A DNA stretch of 5,059 bases from Gammaproteobacteria bacterium (lineage in GTDB: Bacteria > Pseudomonadota > Gammaproteobacteria > Steroidobacterales > Steroidobacteraceae): NCBI GenBank assembly GCA_030039615.1, contig JASHVF010000407.1, forward strand, positions 1-5,059, read 5' to 3'. Made by a program: the position numbers and the translations under genes. The number at the start of each line of letters is the position of its first letter. Position 1 is the first letter of the stretch. The notes beneath the pieces were generated by a model. The model was given only the letters and a program-made list of their open reading frames with translations, searched no databases and had not been told where the DNA came from. Shown in pieces: positions 1-5,059 of this stretch.

Positions 1-1506
1 CATAGCCGGTGGCAGCGGGGTGAGCAGGCGCACCAAGGCGCCGTCGCTACGGTTGCGCGTGAGCGCGTCCCAAAAGATATACCACTTCACGACGTATTCA
101 TTCGTGATGACGCGGCCGCGTTGCTGGAACCAGTAATACATGAGTTCCCGCTCGGCACCGTGAACGATTACGCCGCGGTTGACCGTAAGAGCGCCGCCCG
201 GGATCGTCAGCCTGCGGGTCTCGAGACTCGCGAACTCCCAGCCGCCCCCCGGCAGACAAGTGCGCGGCGAGTGGGTGGACTGACCTTTGCGCTGCGAGTC
301 GTAGTAGGCGATCCAGACGTTGACGGGATCGTCCGCGGCGCGATGGTAGTCGGCCAGCAGGTAGTCATCGAGTTTCAGCTCGTCCTGATAAACCCGTTCG
401 AGGGGGCCGCGAACGCCCTGCCAGCCGGAGAGGCTCAGCGGGAACTCGCTAAAATCTTGGCGCACCGGATGCAGCTCGCTGCGCTCAGGCATAACGAAGG
501 TGGACGCGGTTGCCAGCGCCGCCAGAGCGGTCGCGGCGAGAAACGGCCGCGGCAACTCGCGTGGACGAGTCGTGCCTGCCTGCGTCGGTGCCGGCCCGGC
601 GTCCAGCATGAGCGCCTCGCGCAGCCGCGCGCGTGGCTGGCCGATCCTGACGAGCACGGCCGCGAACATCAGCAGCACCAGCATGCAGAGCATGAATACC
701 GCCCAGCCCTCAAAGTCGTGCAGCAGGCCCTCCGCCATTCTCACGCCCCAGTACTCGACGGTGACGCCGATCAGGCCGATCCGCAGGCTGTTCATGAGCA
801 CGGCGATCGGGATGCTCGCGAGGAAGACGAGCAGTCGCTTATATGGCGCCGCTCGCAGCAGGTACGCGACCACGAAGGCGAGCGTCATCAGTGGGTACAG
901 ATAGCGCAGACCGCTGCAGGCCTCGGCTACCTGCAACTTGTACGTGCCGAGGTCGATTACATTGCCATCCAGGAAGACGCTGATGCCGAAGAGGCGAATC
1001 ACGTCGACCCCGATCGCCGACGACAGAAGCTGTAGACGCAGCGATAGCGAGTTGGCGAAGAATGCCGGCAGCGGAATCGCAAAGGCCAGTATCAGCAGTG
1101 GCATCAACAGGCGACGGAACACCTGACCACCGGCGAGCGCGAGCACCAGGCCGTAGAGCACCATCAGGAAGGCGTACTGGGCAATGATGTATATGGTGCT
1201 GAGCTCGGCGATACCCCACAGCAGAACCCCGAGGAGGGTGAGCCATACGCCGCTCCAGGATCCCCTGAAAGGGGTCTGCACCAGCTCGGCGCGCTTGCGC
1301 CAGATCAGGAACAGCGAGAGAAAGGGGATGAGAAGCGCGTAGCTGTATTCGGGCTCGCGATTCCATACCGTGAACAGTCCTGTGAGTACGCCGGCGAAGG
1401 GAAAATAGGCGAGTGCCAGCGCCCCCGCGAGCACGAGCCACCCGAAAGGCGAGAAACGCCAACTGACGTCCGGCCGGGTTGCCGCCGTCGGGTCCTGAGT
1501 AGCCAC
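1..1506 (-). CDS. xrtD: EpsI-fused exosortase (XrtD-like), 3' end cut by window
   Basis: Integral inner-membrane exosortase, the proposed cysteine transpeptidase/protease that recognises C-terminal PEP-CTERM-like tails, fused to an EpsI domain. I read 502 residues from the GTG at 1506 with no stop, so the C-terminus lies outside the window. Residues 23-290 hold about eight hydrophobic segments. The three family-invariant residues are all present: Cys197 in VAEACSGLRY (codon 918-916), Arg242 in MNSLRIG (783-781) and His263 in LLHDFEGW (720-718). A Pro/Arg/Ala-rich linker (about 285-321) leads to another hydrophobic segment (322-338) and the EpsI domain, with the hallmark HSPRTCLPGGGW at 412-423 (Cys417) and YYWFQQRG near 457-464. 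The EpsI fusion and motifs such as DLGTYKLQVAEACSGLRY resemble XrtD, the VPLPA-CTERM exosortase. The family is secure; the subgroup and symbol come from memory and are less so. No in-frame alternative start exists, because a TGA lies at 1545-1543. Confidence 0.95.
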   Translation of the reverse strand, partial: MATQDPTAATRPDVSWRFSPFGWLVLAGALALAYFPFAGVLTGLFTVWNREPEYSYALLIPFLSLFLIWRKRAELVQTPFRGSWSGVWLTLLGVLLWGIAELSTIYIIAQYAFLMVLYGLVLALAGGQVFRRLLMPLLILAFAIPLPAFFANSLSLRLQLLSSAIGVDVIRLFGISVFLDGNVIDLGTYKLQVAEACSGLRYLYPLMTLAFVVAYLLRAAPYKRLLVFLASIPIAVLMNSLRIGLIGVTVEYWGVRMAEGLLHDFEGWAVFMLCMLVLLMFAAVLVRIGQPRARLREALMLDAGPAPTQAGTTRPRELPRPFLAATALAALATASTFVMPERSELHPVRQDFSEFPLSLSGWQGVRGPLERVYQDELKLDDYLLADYHRAADDPVNVWIAYYDSQRKGQSTHSPRTCLPGGGWEFASLETRRLTIPGGALTVNRGVIVHGAERELMYYWFQQRGRVITNEYVVKWYIFWDALTRNRSDGALVRLLTPLPPAM

Positions 1507-1515
1507 TCGCGCTAA

Positions 1516-1519
1516 CCTT
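1516..1519 (-). promoter_or_regulatory. Ribosome binding site of the exosortase gene
   Basis: Read on the minus strand, AAGG lies 9 bases before the GTG at 1506-1504. The match to the anti-Shine-Dalgarno sequence is short. The start is nevertheless well fixed: between the in-frame TGA (1545-1543) and this GTG there is no other ATG, GTG or TTG codon. Confidence 0.5.
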
Positions 1520-1524
1520 GTGTT

Positions 1525-1545
1525 TGACCGGTGGGGTTCCGGTCA
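1525..1545. promoter_or_regulatory. Perfect inverted repeat in divergent intergenic region
   Basis: The two arms are TGACCGG (1525-1531) and CCGGTCA (1539-1545), exact reverse complements separated by TGGGGTT. The element lies 19-39 bases upstream of the exosortase GTG and about 43-63 bases upstream of the preferred ATG of the plus-strand gene, which suits an operator for a dimeric regulator shared by two divergent promoters. It could equally form a hairpin in the exosortase leader RNA. No convincing -35/-10 pair is visible around it, so the regulatory role is inferred from symmetry and position alone. Confidence 0.3.
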
Positions 1546-1587
1546 CTGTTGATGAGGCTGCAATATCCCGCCGGTAGGCTACGACGG

Positions 1588-3324
1588 ATGTACGACAGTT
1601 CGGTGACACCCGGGGACCACCGCAGGAAGGTGCTGACGCCCGGCCGGGCCCTACCTCTGTACTCCTTGCTGCTGCTCGCGGCGCTGCGGTGTGCGGCGGC
1701 GACGGACCGGCCCGGCTCCGACGCCCCTTCACTCGAGGCCATCAGGCGCGAAGCGGTCGTTTCGCCCAGCGGGCCCGACGGGCTGCGGCTGCCGCTCGCC
1801 GCAAGCTGGGCGATCGGCGCGGAGGCAACGGGTTTCTCGCCCGATTGGCAGGTCGAGGCGCTCGAGCAGGGTCAATACATACTGCCGTGGTTCGGGTTAT
1901 CGGTGCCGCGTCCGCCTGCGGGTGCGAATTCCAACTACCCGTGGATCACCGACGCCCCCTATTACTATGCACGCGCGGTGCGGTACCTCGCCCAGCATCA
2001 CCTGCCCTTGTCTTTCGACACCACGCAGTGGGAGGTCCTGCTGTCCGAGGTCTCTGCGGATTACGCGCAGCGTGGTCCCGACGGTAAGCTGCCCCCGATA
2101 TCCCCTTTCGGACCGATCGAGCCGTGGTACGCCACCGGCCGAGCCTGGGCGCGCCACCCGACCCTCAGACGGCTCGAGCAGCTCTATCCTGATCCACCGC
2201 TGGTGCTGTTCGTCTCCAATAACGAGCATCCCAAGCTCTCACCAGATGACTTGAACGCTGCCTACCGCGCCGACGCGGGACCCGAGCTCATCGCCCGGCG
2301 CCGTGCGATAGGGGATGCCTGGATCGAGCGTTATCGGGCGCTCGAGCGCGGCTTCCGCGAGGGCTTGGAAGCCCCGGGCTGGCGAGCGCATGCCGTCTTC
2401 GTCGGGTATGACGCCCTGGTGACACCCGCGATGGGCCGTTGGTCCGGTTGGCCGGCCTACTCTCTTTATGTGCCGGGACGCACCGAGCCCTGGCCCTTCG
2501 CGTGGGACGGAGCCAGCGAATCGTACTATCTGCACGACTGGGCGTCCGACGGCGACTTCATGGTCTGGAGCCCGCAGATCGAGGCCATGAACTTCATCCC
2601 GGTACTCGCGGAAGTCCGCACCCGGGAGCCGGCGTTCTGGTTCGAGATATCAGTTTGGGATGGACAGCGACCGGGCGAGCCGACGGACAAAGCGCACTTT
2701 TATGCCCTGCGCGATCAACAGTTCACACCGCTGCGTTACGGCGGCCTGACGCAGTTCGGCATGTGGCTGCTGCGACCGCGGGTGGTGCGTGCGTTCTTTG
2801 CCGCGGACGATCGCGTGCGCTTCGGCGATTACTTCGATGCGATTCTCGCGGCCGTTGCGCGCGTACACCAGGATCCGACCCTGTGCTCGTTCTGGCATCG
2901 CGGACAGCTGCTCGAAAATCCCGTCGGCGGCCATCCCTACGAGGCGGCGCTGCCCGCCGAGCTTGCATCCCGCCCGCGTTGGTTCCTGCTCGACTCTCCG
3001 CAGAATCCACCCCGTCCCTGGGAGCTCACCACGATGCTGCCGGTCTACGCGCTCGCGCTCGAGCTCGGTCACCGGCCCGCGCGTGAATGGCTCGTGTATG
3101 CGTTCGCGCCGCTCGCGGCGGCGACCGAGGTCGAGGTCACGATTCCGGGCGGACCGCAGGTGCGCGTGCCGGCGTCTCTTGCCGGGGCGTTCGCCGTGAT
3201 AAGCGAGCGCGACGGTTCGGTCCGCCCGGTCGGACCGTCTCAGCCGAGCCAGGCCGGCAGCGCGTCGGGCAGAGCGCTGCCTGCAGTGCGGGCATGTGTA
3301 CGGGCATCGGCAAGCCACTCCTGA
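1588..3324 (+). CDS. Unrecognised exported protein, possible glycosidase-like barrel
   Basis: I cannot assign a family. The preferred ATG at 1588 gives about 578 residues; a weak TAGG at 1575-1578 sits 9 bases upstream. Earlier in-frame starts (GTG 1531, ATG 1552) lack a ribosome site, and 1531 lies inside the inverted repeat. Residues 1-21 carry several basic residues (HRRK, R) and residues 22-38 form a hydrophobic core ending in Ala-Ala-Ala, a likely Sec signal peptide; the Cys in it does not make a good lipobox. The mature part is rich in Trp, Tyr and Pro. Strand-like LVLFVSNNE ends in Asn-Asn-Glu (Glu213, codon 2224-2226) and FWFEISVWDG holds Glu353 (2644-2646). This resembles the acid/base and nucleophile strands (beta-4, beta-7) of clan GH-A glycosidases, but that is only a pattern match. 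The tail, with TIPGGPQVRVPASLAG, looks beta-rich. Its last 28 codons or so overlap the convergent amidotransferase gene. It is the only plus-strand gene here. Confidence 0.8.
   Translation: MYDSSVTPGDHRRKVLTPGRALPLYSLLLLAALRCAAATDRPGSDAPSLEAIRREAVVSPSGPDGLRLPLAASWAIGAEATGFSPDWQVEALEQGQYILPWFGLSVPRPPAGANSNYPWITDAPYYYARAVRYLAQHHLPLSFDTTQWEVLLSEVSADYAQRGPDGKLPPISPFGPIEPWYATGRAWARHPTLRRLEQLYPDPPLVLFVSNNEHPKLSPDDLNAAYRADAGPELIARRRAIGDAWIERYRALERGFREGLEAPGWRAHAVFVGYDALVTPAMGRWSGWPAYSLYVPGRTEPWPFAWDGASESYYLHDWASDGDFMVWSPQIEAMNFIPVLAEVRTREPAFWFEISVWDGQRPGEPTDKAHFYALRDQQFTPLRYGGLTQFGMWLLRPRVVRAFFAADDRVRFGDYFDAILAAVARVHQDPTLCSFWHRGQLLENPVGGHPYEAALPAELASRPRWFLLDSPQNPPRPWELTTMLPVYALALELGHRPAREWLVYAFAPLAAATEVEVTIPGGPQVRVPASLAGAFAVISERDGSVRPVGPSQPSQAGSASGRALPAVRACVRASASHS
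3218..3237 (-). terminator. GC-rich hairpin just after the amidotransferase stop
   Basis: CGGTCCG (3218-3224) and CGGACCG (3231-3237) are a perfect 7-bp inverted repeat with a 6-base loop. On the minus strand the hairpin starts 2 bases after the amidotransferase stop codon (3242-3240), where a terminator would be expected. It has no following T-run, so it is not a canonical intrinsic terminator. It also lies inside the plus-strand coding sequence, so chance or codon constraint could explain it. On the plus strand a longer alternative stem (3211-3222 with 3228-3239, including three G-U pairs) is also possible. Confidence 0.25.
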
Positions 3325-5059
3325 AACACGATCGCACACCAGATCTCGTTCTGCCGGTCGTAAGCTCCGGCGAGATGCTCTGCCCACTTGCGCCGGATGG
3401 GACCCGGCGCAAGAAAGCCATCCTGCCGCAGCCGACGCTCATCGAGGAGCGACTCGGCCCAGTCGCGCAGCGGCCCCTTGATCCACGCGCCGACGGGAAT
3501 ACCGAACCCCTGTTTCGGGCGTTCAACGATCGTCGACGGGACAAACTCGTGGAGGACCTCTCGCAACAGCAGCTTGCCGGTGTTCGCGTTCATGCGCCAG
3601 CCGAGCGGCATGCGCCAGGCAAATTCGAAGAGCTCGGGATCGAGAAACGGCGCGCGAGTCTCGAGACCGACGCTCATCGAGGCGCGGTCGACCTTGACCA
3701 GGAAATCATCGGGCAGGATGTTGAGCGTGTCGAACAGCATCATCGACTCCGCATAGGGAAGTGCGGCGGGCCAGCCGTGCGCGCCGCCGTGCACGGGAAC
3801 GCGCTCGTCACCGCCCTGTAGCGGCACCGTACCGTCTTCCGCTCTGGTCATCATGATCTCGTACATCTGCACTTCGGAGGCGGCGCGCAGCTGTTGCGCC
3901 AGGCGGTGCAGCCGCTCCCCGGACAGGTCCGAGAGGCGATGCACGCCGCCTACCCGGCGCACGCGCTCGAGCAGCGTTTGCCAGGCACCCGGGGAGAGAC
4001 TGCGAATCGCCGCCGCCAGTGGGCGGCGCACCAGTCCCGGTACCGAGCGGATGAGCGGAAAGGCCCGCTGTCCCACGAAGTAGCGGTCATAGCCCCCGAA
4101 CAGCTCGTCGCCGCCATCACCGGTCAGCGCCACGGTGACGTCCTTGCGCGCGGCGCACGACACCAGGTAGGTCGGAATCTGCGACGAGTCGGCGAACGGC
4201 TCGTCGTAGATCCGGGGCATGTGCATGATCGCTTCGCGGGCCTCGGTGGGCGTCACACGATCGCAGCGATGCGCGGTGTGCAGACTGCGTGCGACTGCCG
4301 CCGCGTGCGCCGACTCGTCGTACAACGGGTCGTCGTAGCCGATGGTGAACGTCCGTACCGGCTGACGTGCCTTCTGCGCCATCATCGCAACTACGAGCGA
4401 CGAATCGATTCCGCCGGACAGGAACGCGCCGAGCGGCACATCGGACATCAGGCGCGCGCTGACGACCCGCAGGAACAGCTCGCGAAGCTCTTCGCAGGCC
4501 TGCGCGCGATCCTGCAGCGGCCGCTGGCGTGCCGCGAGTGCGACCTCCATCGCCGACCAGTAGTGACGCACCTCTCCCACGCTGAGAGTTCCGCGCACCG
4601 GATCCGTGGCGACGGTCAGTACCGAGCCGGCAGGAAGCTTACGGGCCTGTGAAAAGATGGTGAACGGAGCTGGAACGTAGTTGTAGCGCATGAACGCGCG
4701 CAAGGCGCCGCGGTCGATCTCGCCGCTCCAGTCAGGGTGCTGCGCGAAAGCCTTGAGCTCCGAGCCGAAGAGAAAACTGGGGCCGAGTGCCGCGTAGTAG
4801 AGAGGCTTCTCGCCGAAACGGTCCCGCGCCAGATGCAGCCGGTGCGTTTGCCGGTCCCACAGCGCAAACGCGAACATGCCGTTGAGACGTGGCAGTGCGA
4901 CCTCGAGCCCCCAGCGCTCGATCGCCGCTAGCGCCGTTTCGGTGTCCGACAGGCCACGCCAGGGAATCGCCGCGCCAGCGGCCTCGAGCTCGGCGCGCAG
5001 CAGCAGGTGGTTGTAGATCTCGCCGTTGTAGGCGAGCACGTAGCGCCCGCTGTGCGAGA
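3240..5059 (-). CDS. asnB: Asparagine synthase-type amidotransferase, N-terminus cut by window
   Basis: Glutamine-hydrolysing, ATP-dependent amidotransferase of the AsnB family, cytoplasmic. The frame is open to the window edge: the residues before the GTG at 5039 read SHSGRY and run straight into VLAYNGEIYNH, so that GTG is an internal Val codon. Roughly 75-85 N-terminal residues, including the expected nucleophilic Cys2, are outside the window. Counting from 5039, the glutaminase domain shows YNGEIYN, SDTET, LARDRFGEKPLYY and FGSELKAF. The synthetase domain starts near residue 180 and has the pyrophosphate loop SGGIDSS (208-214, bases 4418-4398), TGDGGDELFGGYDRY (306-320), KVDRASM/ETRAPFLD and RPKQGFGIPVG. 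It ends with about 20 extra residues rich in Ala/Arg/Pro. It lies on the same strand as the exosortase but is separated from it by an opposite-strand gene. In polysaccharide loci such enzymes may amidate uronic acid sugars; true asparagine synthesis cannot be excluded from sequence. Confidence 0.95.
   Translation of the reverse strand, partial: SHSGRYVLAYNGEIYNHLLLRAELEAAGAAIPWRGLSDTETALAAIERWGLEVALPRLNGMFAFALWDRQTHRLHLARDRFGEKPLYYAALGPSFLFGSELKAFAQHPDWSGEIDRGALRAFMRYNYVPAPFTIFSQARKLPAGSVLTVATDPVRGTLSVGEVRHYWSAMEVALAARQRPLQDRAQACEELRELFLRVVSARLMSDVPLGAFLSGGIDSSLVVAMMAQKARQPVRTFTIGYDDPLYDESAHAAAVARSLHTAHRCDRVTPTEAREAIMHMPRIYDEPFADSSQIPTYLVSCAARKDVTVALTGDGGDELFGGYDRYFVGQRAFPLIRSVPGLVRRPLAAAIRSLSPGAWQTLLERVRRVGGVHRLSDLSGERLHRLAQQLRAASEVQMYEIMMTRAEDGTVPLQGGDERVPVHGGAHGWPAALPYAESMMLFDTLNILPDDFLVKVDRASMSVGLETRAPFLDPELFEFAWRMPLGWRMNANTGKLLLREVLHEFVPSTIVERPKQGFGIPVGAWIKGPLRDWAESLLDERRLRQDGFLAPGPIRRKWAEHLAGAYDRQNEIWCAIVFQEWLADARTHARTAGSALPDALPAWLG

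Noticed and set aside
121..1035. Long plus-strand open frame (about 304 codons)
   Set aside because: It is antisense to the exosortase, whose frame shows clear catalytic and EpsI motifs. The translation is Arg/Gln/His-rich with no recognisable domain, typical of a shadow frame in GC-rich DNA.
1524..1566. Sigma-70-like elements: TTGACC at 1524-1529 and CAATAT at 1561-1566
   Set aside because: The spacing is far too long (31 bases), no good -10 lies 16-18 bases from TTGACC, and CAATAT matches the consensus at only three positions.
1630..1632. GTG at 1630 as an alternative start of the exported protein, with AGGAAG just before it
   Set aside because: The purine-rich stretch (1624-1629) abuts the codon with no room for a ribosome spacer, and starting there would remove most of the basic n-region of the signal peptide.
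839..1732. Minus-strand open frame of about 297 codons
   Set aside because: It overlaps the exosortase in another frame of the same strand and runs through the intergenic palindrome; its composition (Arg, Ser, Pro, Gly) is that of a frameshifted shadow.
2650..3387. Minus-strand open frame of about 245 codons opposite the unnamed protein
   Set aside because: Very Arg-rich and without hydrophobic core or motif, whereas the plus-strand frame has a signal peptide and ordered strand motifs. It also crosses the amidotransferase stop.
3894..4652. Plus-strand open frame of about 252 codons
   Set aside because: It lies antisense to the synthetase domain of the amidotransferase, where invariant motifs (SGGIDSS, TGDGGDELFGG) prove the minus-strand frame.
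5037..5039. GTG as the start codon of the amidotransferase
   Set aside because: The reading frame continues upstream as SHSGRY, joining the conserved YNGEIYN glutaminase region, so this GTG is an internal Val codon and the true start lies beyond the window.

Overview
The window is GC-rich DNA (about two thirds G+C by eye) with a strong G/C bias at third codon positions. It looks like part of an exopolysaccharide / exosortase (PEP-CTERM-type protein sorting) locus of a Gram-negative bacterium, most likely a gammaproteobacterium or another proteobacterium. That placement rests on the EpsI-fused exosortase, whose sequence resembles the XrtD (VPLPA-CTERM) subgroup. No taxonomic marker is present, so it is an inference.

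Layout. (1) Positions 1-1506, minus strand: an exosortase fused to a C-terminal EpsI domain, open at the window edge so that its last residues are missing. (2) Positions 1507-1587: a short divergent intergenic region with a perfect 7-7-7 inverted repeat. (3) Positions 1588-3324, plus strand: a probably exported protein of about 578 residues that I cannot name. Its strand and motif pattern (an Asn-Asn-Glu after one hydrophobic strand and a second Glu in a Phe-Trp-Phe-Glu strand 140 residues later) is compatible with a clan GH-A-like glycoside hydrolase barrel. (4) Positions 3240-5059, minus strand: a glutamine-hydrolysing asparagine synthase-type amidotransferase, lacking its N-terminus because the window ends. 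Genes 3 and 4 converge and overlap tail to tail by 85 bp. No stretch above 300 bases is without a gene.

How the genes may work together. Exosortases sit in the inner membrane and process proteins carrying a short C-terminal sorting tail; their genes usually lie with exopolysaccharide synthesis genes. AsnB-type amidotransferases are common in such clusters, where some are thought to amidate sugar acids and not to make free asparagine. A secreted carbohydrate-active protein between them would fit a polysaccharide-modifying or -trimming role, but this is inference from context. I saw no tRNA, rRNA, CRISPR array, insertion sequence or attachment site. The most novel item is the unnamed exported protein, coded opposite to both neighbours.
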